From Zygnema cylindricum (lineage: Eukaryota; Streptophyta; Zygnematophyceae; Zygnematales; Zygnemataceae): 64,000 nt of DNA. The notes beneath the pieces were generated by a model. That model was not told the origin of the DNA, made no database searches, and worked only from the letters and a program-made list of their open reading frames with translations. This document shows, piece after piece, positions 1 to 11,659 of the stretch. Location: positions 166,380-230,379 of the forward strand of contig JBBHKE010003383.1 of NCBI GenBank assembly GCA_037447655.1, in the 5' to 3' direction. Position numbers and translations under genes: made by a program. The first letter of the stretch is position 1. Every line of letters starts with the position of its first letter.

Positions 1-277
1 CATCTGGGTCCATGGGAACAAAAGGAAGTAGTAATGCTAAAACTGAAAAACGACATGTTGAGGGAATAAACAAAAAGGATAGAAAGTTAGGTGTTCATGG
101 CTCCAGGGATCCCTCCGAATTCTCGGAATGGCTCACTGAAACCAACATGTCATGGGACCGTTTGGTGTCCTTGATAAGTTGGAAGGCTCAAACTATTTGT
201 TATGGAGGTGCATGGCCAAGGCGACCCTCGAGGAGAGGGATTGCTTGGGCAACGTCACCCAAGCTGACTTTGAATCG

Positions 278-385
278 CTGTTTAGGTGATATGACCGTAG
301 TAAGAAACGTTTTAAGCCTCGACAATGTTCGAATAGAATGGAAGCAAAAGCACCTAACCTCACGATATATCAACAATCGACGATG
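278..385. repeat. Spacer repeat, upstream copy
   Basis: This segment matches 1101-1205 in the same orientation (shared stretches such as CCGTAGTAAGAAACG and GTGGAAGCAAAAG-like blocks). The two copies lie about 820 bp apart and bracket the 5S-like sequence, as expected if a 5S rDNA-type repeat unit (gene plus spacer) was once tandem here. The repeat is visible; the rDNA link is inference. Confidence 0.55.
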
Positions 386-574
386 CTAATCGACGACTCG
401 AAGCATCGATCAGCAACAAGTACGTACTCCATGGTCAACAAACCTCACTAGGTGTACACCACCTAAGGCAATCCTTCATCAAGATCGTACAAATATTTTC
501 CTAAAACCGTACATCGAATTAGCTGTACCTCAGAACCGCTAAAGTCTAAGTATGCCACAACCGCATTTGTGCAC

Positions 575-692
575 GTGGTGCGATCATACCTGGGCTACTA
601 CGACGGATCCCATCGAAATTCCGCGGCTAATTTCCCATGGGCCAGAATAGTACTTGGATGGGTGACCTCCCAGGAAGTTATGGTGTGGCACC
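575..692 (+). rRNA. Diverged 5S rRNA-like sequence
   Basis: The stretch follows plant 5S rRNA from end to end at the right length (118 nt). It keeps the 5' block GTGCGATCATACC, the GGATCCCATC block, a TAGTACT block and the internal control element GGATGGGTGACCTCC, and it ends in GGCACC. A T-rich tract from about 710 could terminate RNA polymerase III. The A-box part (GGCTAATTTCCC in place of a GTTAAGCGTGC-like sequence) and the box-C part (AGGAAGTTATG) are altered. A pseudogene or a 5S-derived SINE head is therefore as likely as a working gene. The flanking spacer repeats at 278-385 and 1101-1205 favour descent from a 5S array. Confidence 0.65.
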
Positions 693-1100
693 AAAACATT
701 TCCTTCGCTTTTGTCATTTTTTTTTTTATTTTTTTGTTTTTCAAGTTTTCGTTTCGGGAAGAAATGGTCTTCGGTTTTACTTAGTTCTAAGGGGCTGAGA
801 CGGTTGACTACTTTCCCGCTTAAAAACGGATCCAATACTGGATGATCAATGGAGGCGGCGAAGACGACTCATTGTCCCCAAAAACTCACGTTAACTTTTG
901 CAACTTAGGAAAGAGCGTCAAGAGCTTTAAAGCCGAGTGGAAAGCGACGAGTATTGCATCGAAACCAGATTGGAAAGGCTATGTTTAAGCTGAGGAAAAG
1001 CTGAAGCATTCCGCGCTTTAGGTGATATCGTAACATCGAGGACTGAAAGCGAAGTCGAAGCAAAAAGTGTTGCTTACGGATCGAACCGCAACTCTCTATC

Positions 1101-1205
1101 GTGGTTTAGGTAATAATACCGTAGTAAGAAACGCTTTTAGCCTCGACTACGTTCGTCTAGCGTGGAAGCAAAAGTACCGAACCTTACGATATCACGACGA
1201 CGATG
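1101..1205. repeat. Spacer repeat, downstream copy
   Basis: Second copy of the 278-385 repeat, same orientation, with about a fifth of positions changed by eye. See the 5S-like entry. Confidence 0.55.
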
Positions 1206-1279
1206 AAAAAAATCACTAAAAAAAAAAAAATGCAGGGTTCTCGGACATCCAAACAAGGTCATTTGTAGGTCATTTACAG

Positions 1280-1620
1280 GTCATGTGCAAATGTCTACGT
1301 CGTTTTTGTCTATCCTCCTCTCACTCAGTTGCTCTTCTCACTTGCTTCTTGAAATGAAATGCGAAAATATTGAAACGAAATGAAAGAGCTTTCTTTTCTT
1401 TATATACCTTAGGCGTATTTTGATGGCAAGTTGAGTGATAAAATAAAAAAAACCAAATTGTGAAGCCGTGGCAAAATTTCTAAAATTAATAACTTGGACG
1501 TTCTCACAGGTGAGCATGACGTCAAAATATCACAAAACCTTAAACCTTCCATGTGAAAAAAATTCGACAAAATGCAGTTTGACATCAAACATTTGCGGAA
1601 GTCTACAATAGTCATTAGTT
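1280..1620. repeat. Dispersed repeat family R1, copy 1
   Basis: A repeat of roughly 320 bp is found at 1280-1620, 4840-5200 and 7350-7640 in the same orientation. Shared landmarks are a CTCC-rich start, a block like GATGGCAAGTYGAGTGATAAAA, a GCCATGGCA-like block and a TGAYGTCA block near the end. No open frame is conserved between copies, so it is non-coding, possibly a MITE or an LTR scrap. Confidence 0.45.
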
Positions 1621-1789
1621 TTCTCGACGCTTACAAATGTCGCAAACTTTGTCCACTTCTACAATTTATTGCAAGTTTTATGGACGTTTATAACTGTCAA
1701 CTAAATAAAGTAACCAAAATATAACTAACAATTTCACTTTCGAACATTGAACACTCTAAAAGACAAAGTTATCGGGTTACATGGCAACA

Positions 1790-2060
1790 TATCAAAAATT
1801 ATGTTTCATTAATAAATAACTCTTATATAACAAGTATCACAACACTTAACTACTATTAATAATAAGCGTAAGTCGTTACAAAGAGCGAAATTTGGGGAGC
1901 TAAATAAATACCAAATTCATAAGTTAGAGGCGACCGATGATAAAAAAGGAAAGAAACATAAAAGACTGAAGACGAAACATATTACTTGGAGAGCGTATTA
2001 ACAAGTGGAATACGGATTCGCGCATTTACAAAAAAAAAGACTAAGGTGGATGTGCGAATT
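1790..2060. repeat. Degenerate copia LTR remnant
   Basis: The order of motifs matches the LTR at 20198-20557 (plus reading): a TAACAAGTATCACA-like block, a TTTGGGGAGCTAAATAAATACC-like block, GACCGATGA, then a run of AAAGAAA and AAGTGGAATACGG. Similarity is patchy. It looks like an old solo LTR or LTR scrap of the minus-strand copia family found near 20-23 kb. Confidence 0.35.
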
Positions 2061-2912
2061 TAGTAGTAGTATCAAAACGCTAAATTAGCATTAACATTTG
2101 GAACTTATCGATTTTTGACAATCTTTTAGGTCTTTGATAGCTTCAGTCCTAAGAAGTCATAGAATATACAAAGCATAAAAGCCACCTACAAAGATTTTAT
2201 CCGACGCGAAACATTTAAGCCAAAGGCTTTGGCGGCTTTTAACACTCTAAATCCCCACAAATCGCTAGATGGTCAATATCGCCCCCTATGTTGATATTGT
2301 TGACAGCCTTCTTTCAATCGACCCCGTCACTTCAAGCAATCTATTGGACGGTCAACGTTAGTACAACCTGGTGGAAAACGGTTATACAACGTGACACCAT
2401 GTTCGATCTTGAGGACATAACAGGACAAACCTAGGGAAGATAAAGTACATTATCAGCGTTTCTTTGGTTTTGTGTCTTTGATATTAAGCTTAGGGTAGTT
2501 TTCCATCAGCCGAAAAGTGAGTTGTTTACTCTAAACCGTACATTTTTGTACCAATTTGTACTACTGTTTTATTTAACGAAACAAGTTTATTGTAGATCTT
2601 TTAAGATTCCCCAAATTTCTAAGTGACTATTTTAATTGTTTCAGTTCCTACTTTTTTGCATCCGCGGCGTAATCGCTCATTCTGTCTAGTTTGTGGCTAA
2701 ATGAGGACACTAACCATAAACTAGATATGTACAATTAGTACATTGGGGAAGGAACAATACAATCAAAGACGGAATAGCAATGAAAACCTTATAAGTGGCA
2801 TAGGCCACCTGCTTTCGGACAAGGTTGATTCAAACCCATTGATTTTGGCGACAAAATCTCCTTGACGTCTGATTTGCCACCCATCAACCTTCGTGGAAGG
2901 ACTTCACACTTT

Positions 2913-3311
2913 AAATAGTGTTGTGTATCACGAAAATTAATATCGCGACAAAATCAATATCAGATAAGTCGAATATCGAACGGTCAAAAGGCTCGATATA
3001 TTGCTTCGAGACCAACAAAAATTATCGAGATATATTTTGTGGGAAGTGCGGGTTCATACAACGGTAGTGCGAAACGAATAAACATAAAATCCTACGGATG
3101 AACCCCCCTCTCCTTAATGGAGGGGCGCGCCCCTCTTGGGGGACGAGAGGCTTGTAATTCTAATTTTTAGCAACCCAACGTCGTTTCAATCCGGTGTACA
3201 TATATTTTCATATCGAGCCGGTATCGGTAAAATATCGCGACATTGAGCTTCTCAATTTATCAATTATCGGGTACCCAAAAATAGGTTCGTGTTGAATATC
3301 GACACAACACT
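2913..3311. mobile_element. Old hAT-type TIR element, diverged copy
   Basis: The ends read AGTGTTGTGTAT and, inverted, GACACAACACTT. Inside are GATATATTG, CCAACAAAAATTATCG and ATTATCGGGTACC blocks that also occur in the clean element at 56182-57003. No clean target duplication is left here. It holds no open frame of note. Confidence 0.4.
3120..3135. repeat. Perfect 16-bp GC palindrome
   Basis: GAGGGGCGCGCCCCTC equals its own reverse complement. It sits in a larger imperfect hairpin (about 3103-3150) of C-runs and G-runs inside AT-rich DNA and inside the old hAT-type element at 2913-3311. Confidence 0.8.
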
Positions 3312-3425
3312 TTAATCTGAATCGCTATTAGTGCCAAAAAAATATTAGAGTAAAGAAAAAATAGTGTTATAAAATCGATGTCAGGTTTAAGGGCCCATTG
3401 CCAACAAAAATTAATGCTAATTTAT

Positions 3426-3850
3426 ACACATAACACTAATTTTGATACACATTTCCATATTTTAGCAAATATAGCCTGTGTTCACATAATCAATGTTTGA
3501 ACATGTGAGAGTGGGTTCACGCTATTGTCCCCCGTCTTTATTAATAAAAAACAAATATGAATGCGTTTAAGTGTGTCGACGCACTCACTTTCTCATCTCG
3601 ACGCCGTTATTTGACACTTTTTTTCTACAACTATATAAATAAGAAGCATGTTTTAGTACATAGTGACACAATTTGTACACTGTACTATTTAAAAACGTTC
3701 CAAATTAGAGTAATAAGCACTAGTTAAACAAAACCCGTATTAGCGTAAAGAAAAAATGTAATGATTAATTCTATTTTAGGTTGGGGGGTCACAATTTAAG
3801 GGCAACTAATTAGAGTTTGTAACACTAAAAACATCGCGACTCACGTTATA
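3426..3850. repeat. Dispersed repeat family R2, copy 1
   Basis: This non-coding stretch matches 42470-42970 in the same orientation: a CACTAATTTNGATA block, GTTTGAACA, the CCCTCGTC or CCCCGTC region, ATTAGAGTAAT and TTAATTCTATTTTAGG. Part of it also occurs inverted at about 57660-57790. It behaves like an old non-autonomous DNA element. Confidence 0.45.
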
Positions 3851-4053
3851 GTTTTAGAACATAATAATGCAATTTGTACAATGATGAAGTATGCACTTAC
3901 AAATCTTAAAATTTCATACGTTTGTATAAATCCTAAAATTCGTCCGTCCATACATATATCTTTATACAAATTATAGACCTTTCGTCGTCCGTTTGAAATT
4001 TTTTAAATAGGCCGACTTTTTGTTCGTCTGCACCCCTAAACAGCGTGTCCCCC

Positions 4054-4183
4054 AGCCGACGTCACCGAACAGGTAACTTTGTCCCCCGGCCCACGTCAAC
4101 AAACGGGTAGCTTTGTCCCTCGGCCTACGTCGGCAAACGGGTAGCTTTGTCTCTCTGCTAACGTCAGCAAACGAGTAACTTTC
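4054..4183. repeat. 34-bp minisatellite, four units
   Basis: Units start at 4054, 4088, 4122 and 4156; the last is shorter. Each has ACGTC or ACGTCGG, then AAACGGGTAGCTTTGTC or a close variant. CpG-rich against an AT-rich background. The minus-strand frame across it is a by-product of the repeat. Confidence 0.75.
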
Positions 4184-4839
4184 AAAGTACTCCCGCGGCA
4201 ATCATTCTTGAACGTGAGATCTTGGCTGCTCGGTCCTGTCAATGAATTAAGATATAGCCGCCACGTGCACTAAAGAATTTTTAGGTGTCTATCCTTCGTT
4301 CGTGACCATCCAATTATAGGATGCTGACAATTTAGAAGCAAACAATCCTTTTCAACAACTACGAGTTAGTGTCGTAAATTCTTCGATCGATTTTCCGTCA
4401 ATCCTTCTTTTGATTTGGGTCGCGTCTACAAATATCCATACGGACGACTTGTACAACAGTTTTAAGGGTACGTCCTCATATATTAAAGTATGGACTTTTC
4501 ACTAACATTTTGCCCTAAAATTCAACGAACTTTGAGAAATACTTCAGCCGTACGATAAAATCATTTTTACCACAGTACAGTGAACGTCAATTCTATACTT
4601 TGAATGTATTGCACGTTTGTCGTAATGTGAACACTTTTTGGCATTTTCCTCTTTTCGACTCCCGGGCCCATCAAAAAACTTCACCCAAAATCACCTCGAT
4701 GGGGTGTTTTTAGTTAAGGTACCGCCCAAACAACGAATGAAAAATGACCCACGCACGTGCCACAAGAGTGGGAAAATTTTAGGATAAGGGAGAGTCCTCG
4801 CTAATTTTCTCCATGACCATTTCGTGGATGTACAAAATA

Positions 4840-5200
4840 AATATTGCAAGGGTCTCAGGCATCCAATTTCATTCATGGGATCTTTTGCAAAATTTTGCGC
4901 CGTCGTCGCCTTTCCCCTCTCCCTCTCACACTATTGCTTTTTTCTCACACGTTTTAGAACAAGACAACAATATTGGTATAAACTGAAAGATCTTTTAAAA
5001 ATATTATTTTCGACAATTTTTAGGTTTTTCTTTAATGGCAAGTCGAGTGAGAAAAGTAGAAAAAACGAAATCAGGATACCATGGCAGAAAGTTATTCAAC
5101 TAGTGACGTTGACGTTGTCACAAGTGAGAATGACGTCACATTGTCACCAAACCCTAAAAATCTAAAATTTCACAAAAATCTAGACCTCTGTTGTTGTTTT
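4840..5200. repeat. Dispersed repeat family R1, copy 2
   Basis: Second copy of the family described at 1280-1620, with the shared TTTTGCAAAATTTT block near its start (also in copy 3) and TGACGTCACA near its end. Confidence 0.5.
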
Positions 5201-5691
5201 TGTTGGCGTCAATAATTGTCGGAAGTTTCGTATTCCGCTTTAATAGTCACTAGTTATACTCGCTTTTACAACCGTCACATGTCAAAGTTACGATTTCATT
5301 TTCGCATAGGGACGCTCTTCAAAGTAGTACGGAGAATCTTTACTACAGTCCAAAATACTTTATCAAAGAACCGATTACATGGGGACGTACCGCAAGATGT
5401 TTTGATAAACAGGACAGAGTCCATGCGCATGATAAACGAGCATGATAAAACAAGACACGGTCCATGCGCGTGTAACGGGCTTTGATTTAGGGTAACGTTC
5501 CATCAGACAAAAAGTGAGGTAGTTTACAGAAATCCGCGACCATCCGTACCAAACCGTACCGCTTATTTTGTTTTTATACGAAAAACAACATTACAGAGAA
5601 TCTTACCAATACTCTACGAAAGTCTGGGAGATAATATTGACCGTCGGATGTTCATCTGTGAGGCGTTCGCATCATTTTTCTCTGTAACTGT

Positions 5692-5772
5692 CAACCCACC
5701 TCGAGGAGGTGGGTTGGTCAACCCACATGGAGGAGGTGGGTTGGTCGACCCACCTCAAGGAGGTGGGTTGGC
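5692..5772. repeat. Three palindromic 27-bp units
   Basis: Units run 5692-5718, 5719-5745 and 5746-5772. Each unit is close to self-complementary: ACCCACCTC, a short centre, then GAGGTGGGT. The first unit can fold into an almost complete hairpin, and the array can fold in several registers. No coding frame explains it. Confidence 0.8.
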
Positions 5773-7349
5773 AGATACAGAAAAGAAAATCCGTGACTCG
5801 TTGGACAATTAAGCTACGTGTCACGATGCACAATCAACGAAAAATCACTAGATTTGCATATGACACGTGCTTTCCAAAATAAAAATGTAATACATAAAAT
5901 TCCTTCGTCACGCAATTTTCGGTAACTTTTGTTCGTCACATTTTTTCTTTCAAAGGACTTTAGTTATGTTTGAAAACAAAAACCCTAAAAAATGAGTTGG
6001 CGTAAAGGCTGGCGTCTACAAAAAGTATAAAAGTTATGTCATATAATGATTTTGTACGCAGGTACATGGTATGCAAATGAAGATTTGAAGTTAAGTTTGT
6101 CGGTGCTAAAAATCTGAAAGATATTCAATATCGGATCGTATCTTGCGTGGCGCCAGTCAATTTAGAACACGTGGTTTTCAGACTCTGCGTGATAGAACAT
6201 CGACATAGGGTGGACTACCATTAGCGAAAAAGTGAGGCTTTTTACTAACGGCCGTACCGTTTCGTATAGGTATGTACAATTTTTTTATTTTTTTCAAGGA
6301 AAACATCATTATAGAAAAATGTCAAGGTTGTTGGTGTAAATTCGGACCATCAGATGTTTTTACACTTTTTATCCGAGCCGCCACGTCACTTACCTTACAG
6401 TTTGTTAACACCGTGCACAGGGAGGACAGTTCTCAAAAACAGAACGTGTAAACATAGTCCGCGTGGAAAAGGGAAAAATAATCAACGATGCGCGCGCGTA
6501 TACGCAAAGGCCATATGCCTTCCGCCAGGGTAGCTGCGAATTCGCCGTAACTATCTCGTCACGCTCCCACCATAAAAGTTTTCCGCCGCCTTTTTGTCGT
6601 TGCGTTTTGAAATTTTGGGTAGTACATTTAATGTCCTATGTACGAGTCATTAATTACCTCCGATGGTACAGATATTTCTTTTGCGGGTATAGATATTACC
6701 TCTGCTCGTACAGATATTGCGTTCAGATTTTGCATTCTAAGATTTTTTCAAGATTTTAAGCATCTAATATTAACCTATATGTTACCAACCAGAATGAGCC
6801 ACACAAATAAAAAGTGGTTTACTGTCGCGACCTAATGGAAAACACGCCCTTAGTAAAATTTTCCGTACAATTAGTAAAATGCCTAATGGAAGTCCACCCT
6901 CAATCGACCCGGTCTGTAGAGTTGGCCGTACGATCACAGGGAACGTCTGATGGAACTTCACCCTTAGGGCGTGTTCCCATGTGTTCAAATAAGGGTTTAT
7001 TTTCGTCGTTTTCACAGAAAATTGGACTTGCAATGAGAAATATTACGCCGTACAAAAAATGGGCAAAAACACAAGTACATTTTGCGTCATCTTGGAGCTT
7101 GGAAGGTACGACAGTTTGGCGTTATTATCATAGCGACCCACTTCCAGCTCATCTTCACACTTGCACTGGAATCAAATCGCGACCTGATTTTTATCAAAAT
7201 ACTACCCTATTGATGAATAGAAAACCGGGATTGCACGCGTCAAACGTTTTCAAAAATTTCGAAGACGGAGAGTACACTCTATTTTTTTCCCTGCTCGTCA
7301 CGCGCATGTACGTACGAAAGTGACGAGCATGTACAGAAAAAAATCATTG

Positions 7350-7640
7350 GGGTCTCGGCCCTCCACTTTCATCCATGAGTCTTTTGCAAAATTTTACGTC
7401 ATCCTCGTCTCTCCCCCTCTTTCTCACTCAACCACTCCTCGTTCTCTCTTATTTACACGAGATACAGCAATAAAAGTATCAAATGAAAGATATATTTTTT
7501 TCTTTTTTTTTGAATAGTTTTGGTCTAAGTTGATGGCATATCGAATGATAAAAGATAAAAAAACGAAATTGCGAAGCCATGGCGGAAAATCTACGTACTG
7601 ATGACGTCACATGGTAGCATGACTTCGCTATGTCATATTG
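7350..7640. repeat. Dispersed repeat family R1, copy 3
   Basis: Third copy of the family described at 1280-1620. It shares CTTTTGCAAAATTTT with copy 2 and the GCCATGGC and TGACGTCACA blocks with the other copies. Confidence 0.5.
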
Positions 7641-8220
7641 TTCCTTGGTCTAAAATAGACCGCGGAAAACACCTAAAACTATTGCATCCCCAACGATGAG
7701 TAATATAGTCTAATGAGCAATCATATGTGACTGACATCCTCTCTTTTATTGACCTTGTGACACATCATGAGCTACACCTTACGACTTACACAAAAATGAG
7801 GTCAATGTACATAAAACAATGTATGACACACGAACCAAACACACAAAGCACTTAACAACATCAAGACACATGATATCTCCGAAAACACTTATATTATCTC
7901 AAAGCAACAAAGATATAATATCTACCATGTCCGTTATCTAAATTCCCTACACTTGACAACTTTGAAGTACTACATCTTCGGTCCCTACTTTTCAAGCAAG
8001 CATTGATATTTGTTCTACAAGGCTCTCGTGAATATATACAATTGTGAGCCACCTATATTTGACAAAACAATAAAATAAGATAAATGCGCATGTCTACCAC
8101 TAAGTCTAATTGAACCTTCTACGAGGTTTGTCCTTATGCTAAAAAGCTAACTAGGTTGATTCCACACATTACTCAAAGTCAACACTAATTTGTTGTATGT
8201 ACAAAAACTTCTGGTTAGAT

Positions 8221-8525
8221 CATAGTTCAAAAGTAGGTGAAATTACACCTATACAATATGCCTATTGTACGCAAAAATACAATATACCCTTAAGACCCAT
8301 ATTGTATTCGGACCTATTCGGACCAATTAAAACATTCAGACCAAAAATTGGACCAATTAAAACATTCAGACCAAAAACTTTTATTTACACCGTCAGATTC
8401 GAAAGATCGGACGGTCGCTGATCAAAGTAGCGATCTAAGAAGATCACATGAAAAGCCCATAGCACAACTTACGATAAAGGCGCCGACCAAAGGCCTACAA
8501 TAGAAACGCCTACTTTTGAACTATG
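8221..8525. mobile_element. hAT-type MITE, 305 bp
   Basis: The termini are the 17-bp inverted repeat CATAGTTCAAAAGTAGG and its complement. They are flanked by a perfect 8-bp direct repeat GGTTAGAT (8213-8220 and 8526-8533). An 8-bp target duplication is the hallmark of hAT transposition. A 30-bp internal tandem pair lies at about 8323-8382. There is no coding capacity, so it is non-autonomous. A longer relative lies at 55687-56142. Confidence 0.85.
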
Positions 8526-8953
8526 GGTTAGATATGTATGGATCATGTTATGACTTGCACTATTCCGAGTGCGCCTACAAAGTGTCTTGATTCACTGATC
8601 CGTACAGTGTAATCTTTGTCGTAAACAACCCGTTGACAACTTGTCGATCGTCTTCACGCCGCATAACTGAAACTGGTATTGCCGTCGACCAAATGGAATC
8701 TTATATATCGGATCTTTTTGACGAAACAATCCGCCGTGCACTTCTCAAAGCTTCGTACCGTTGCATTAAATGTCGTGACACCCTTCGTATAAGATTGCGT
8801 CGTATCTCCACATCCGGATCGCTTTACGACCCTCCAAGTAAGGGTACTTTCGCATGTGCTAAAGTTACAGTTAGTCGACAGAATATTCCCGTAATTTGCG
8901 TACACCTTGTAGCGTATTTATTGTTACACTAAAGTATATGTATACTAAACTAA

Positions 8954-9733
8954 GGGTGCGTCTCTATGTACTTCAAACTTAGAGATTTTTTTTTGTTTTT
9001 TAGCGCAGATCCGGCGGACCCGGATTTCGGGTGTCCCTATGTGTACCAAACGAAATTGTCACTTAAGGGCGTGACGATTGTATACGTCGACAATGCCCGT
9101 GACGGCTGTCAACGTCCACAATCTGTGATGACCCACGTCATTTTTCGTAACTGCTTGTGACGTCGCGTGACTTTTCGTGACATTGTAGACCTACCGCCCT
9201 CTAGCCTGTGCCGTTTCACGGTTGAAGAAGATGCGTTTTGACTTTGCGTCTATTGTCGGCTCGACGTGAAATGGCATCGGAACCTTCAGACCCCTGCAAA
9301 AAAATAATCCGTACCGGATCGAAACGGACAAAACAAAACAAACTGTGTACTTTTATTTGTCGTATTAGACAAAAACTGACAAAACATAGCGAATCGTGTA
9401 CACTTCCACGTCGCTTGAATTCGTTTGAAGTTTTTGAACAAAACATTACACGTGCGAATACGTGTTCCTATTTGTTTATAGAAAATCCCTAATTTTAAAA
9501 CACATCAGTCCTGTATTTTAAAGATAAAGTTGAAGATGACGTTTTTTGTCGTCGAAGTGGGTCGAAAAACACAAGACGACAACATGTAGTACATTTTAAA
9601 TTCGATGATGACGCAAAATGTACTTCTCTTTTTTTCTATTTTATTGTACGGTTGAAACTTACGCGGTACGGCTCTAAGTTTTACAGGAAAACGACAGAAA
9701 AAAACCCTTACTTAAGCACACAGAGACGCACCC
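8954..9733. mobile_element. TIR element I, 780 bp, TAA-flanked
   Basis: It starts GGGTGCGTCTCTATGTACTT and ends with the near-perfect inverse (17 of 20 match). TAA flanks both sides (8951-8953, 9734-9736). The 3-bp TAA duplication and GGG termini fit PIF/Harbinger-type MITEs. It is the sister of element II at 9858-10637; the two are 780 bp each and colinear. No transposase frame is seen. Confidence 0.75.
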
Positions 9734-9857
9734 TAAGTATTCAAAAACAATATGTCACATACCCTAAATATCTACAACGTCACAAAAACCTCGACGTCTA
9801 CAACCGTCGCCGTTTTTGTAGACGTCACCAATTTTCGGAAGTTTCGTAGTTTCGTAA

Positions 9858-10637
9858 GGGTGTGTCCCCATGTACTTGTAACTTAGCGAAATTACTTTGT
9901 ATTTTAGCGCGGATTCGCCGGACCCGGTGTTCAAGTGTCCCTATGTCTGTAAGGACGAAATCGTAACTTACGCTTGTGACGATTGTATACGTCAACAGTA
10001 CCTGTGACGGTTGTCAACGTCTACAATCTGTGGTCGCACGTTGTTTTTTGTACCTGCGTGTGACGTCGCATGTCTTACCGTGACATTGTAGACGTAGCGC
10101 CTTCCAGCCTGTGCAATTTCACGGTCGAAGAAGATGCGCTTTGTCTTCGCGTCGCCTGTCCGCTCGACGTGAAATGGCATCGGAATTTGAAGACCCCTGC
10201 AAAAAAAGAAATCCGTACTAGACGAAAACGGACAAATCCAAACAAATTGTGTACTTGTCTTTGTCGTATTAGAACGCAAACGGACAAAACATAGCGAACT
10301 ATGTACTTTTCTTTGTCCTTGGAAATCGTAGGATTTTTGTCGAAATTTACGGCACGTGTGAAATTATGTTCCTATTTGTCAATCGAAAAAACCTAATTTT
10401 AAATCACATCGCGCATGTGTTTTAAAGATAAGGTTGAAGATGACGTTTTTTGTCGTCGAAGTGGGTCGAGAAGCACAAGACGACAACTTTTCGTACATCC
10501 TAAGTTCAGGGATGACGCAAATTGTACTCTACAAATTTGCGATTCCTTCGTACGGTTGCAACTTAGGCAGTACGGCGCTAAGTTTTACAGCAAAACGACA
10601 GGAAAAAACCCTTACTTATGCACATGGGGACACACCC
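9858..10637. mobile_element. TIR element II, 780 bp, TAA-flanked
   Basis: It starts GGGTGTGTCCCCATGTACTT, ends with the inverse of GGGTGTGTCCCCATGTGCAT, and is flanked by TAA (9855-9857, 10638-10640). It aligns along its whole length to element I but with different TIR bases, so the two are separate insertions of one family and not a simple tandem duplication. Confidence 0.75.
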
Positions 10638-11221
10638 TAAGTCGTCTACATTTCGTTTCGTACTGTCGCACATTTTGTAGACGTCTACAACTGTCACATA
10701 GATTGACATAGGCACACTTTGAAAAGTACACCGTAAAATCTGCGCTAAAATCCAAAATAACGTTTCAAAGTTTCGGTTACATGGGAACACGCCCTTACTA
10801 GTCAGATTCAAATTTCGAGCTTCAAGAATCTTTGACGATTCTCAACGTCTTAATACAAGCCTACGTGGAACAAAAGGAAAAAAAATGAACTTAAAGGTGA
10901 GTGGTACCTAAATGGCACGACCTCATGTAATATTGAAGTAAAGGTGTCCATATGACTAACGGCAAAGCTTGATGGACAAGATTCATTAGCCCCATGAGGG
11001 TTGGGCTCCACTCGTCCAATTTTTGTGTTTTCTTTTGTTTTTTTTTTTCAAAAACGCGCGTTTTTAAGAAAGCTAGGACGCGCAGAAATTGAATTGCAAT
11101 AATTTGAAAAGCGCAACGATTTGAAAAGCCGCGGGAAATCAATTTGGCCACTTATTTTCCTACACGTGGGACTTGAGAAACGTATTAAAACCACTAAAGC
11201 TGCCCGTAAACGTTTTTTGAA

Positions 11222-11570
11222 ACATTTTTTTTTTTGTCTTAACAAATAGTACAATGATTCGCCCAAATTTTGGGAATTGATCCCAGAAAAGTATTTTGAA
11301 CGTTTTAAAAAACCTTTTTTTAGGTCGCGCAAAAGTAAGCGATTCGTGCAGATCTGGAAGTCGGTCCAGAAAAAACGTTCGAGACGCTCAAAACTGCATT
11401 AAAAAAAAAAAATCTCAAATGTTTATTTGTCTTTTTCCCGTAACTTTTCTCAATTGTTGCTTTCGGTCGCGCTGTGCGCTGATTGGACGGAAACCTAATC
11501 CCGGTCGTCCCTTGGAGCCTACTATTGGTCGGTCTTAATCTACGACTCCGACTTCTGTGCGAAGAGTGCG
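11222..11570 (+). promoter_or_regulatory. Upstream region shared with 54.9-55.2 kb
   Basis: This stretch upstream of the duplicated gene matches 54852-55170 in the same orientation, from CTTAACAAATAG through TTTTGGGAATTGATCCCAG to the CCTAATCCCGGTCG block. Its 3' part (from about 11445) is also found at 14640-14760, upstream of the intact gene copy. It holds several inverted CCAAT boxes (ATTGG at about 11484, 11525 and 11584). Promoter role is inference; a dispersed repeat that brought CCAAT boxes is equally possible. Confidence 0.45.
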
Positions 11571-11650
11571 AAAAGTGCGCTGATTGGAGCTAAGCTCTTT
11601 GTCGGTTTGTGAACGACATTTTTTTGTCGTCTAGTATCAGCAGTCCGCTC

Positions 11651-11659
11651 CTATATATT
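11651..11659 (+). promoter_or_regulatory. TATA-like box of the broken gene copy
   Basis: CTATATATT lies 131 bp before the ATG at 11790. The same place in the intact copy reads CAGATACTCC and has no TATA sequence, although the bases on both sides are conserved. Confidence 0.4.

Larger units (their letters stand above)
6967..10794. mobile_element. Possible 3.8-kb TIR element enclosing others
   Basis: The left end GGGCGTGTTCCCATGT and the right end, its exact 16-bp reverse complement, are each bordered outside by TTA (6964-6966 and 10795-10797), the pattern of a PIF/Harbinger-like 3-bp target duplication. The span contains one hAT-type element, one R1 repeat and two related 780-bp TIR elements. 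No transposase frame is recognisable inside. The two ends may instead belong to two different, truncated elements. Confidence 0.4.

Noticed and set aside
12-389. 125-codon plus frame as a gene
   Set aside because: No motif, and its second half lies in the 278-385 spacer repeat whose other copy has no matching frame.
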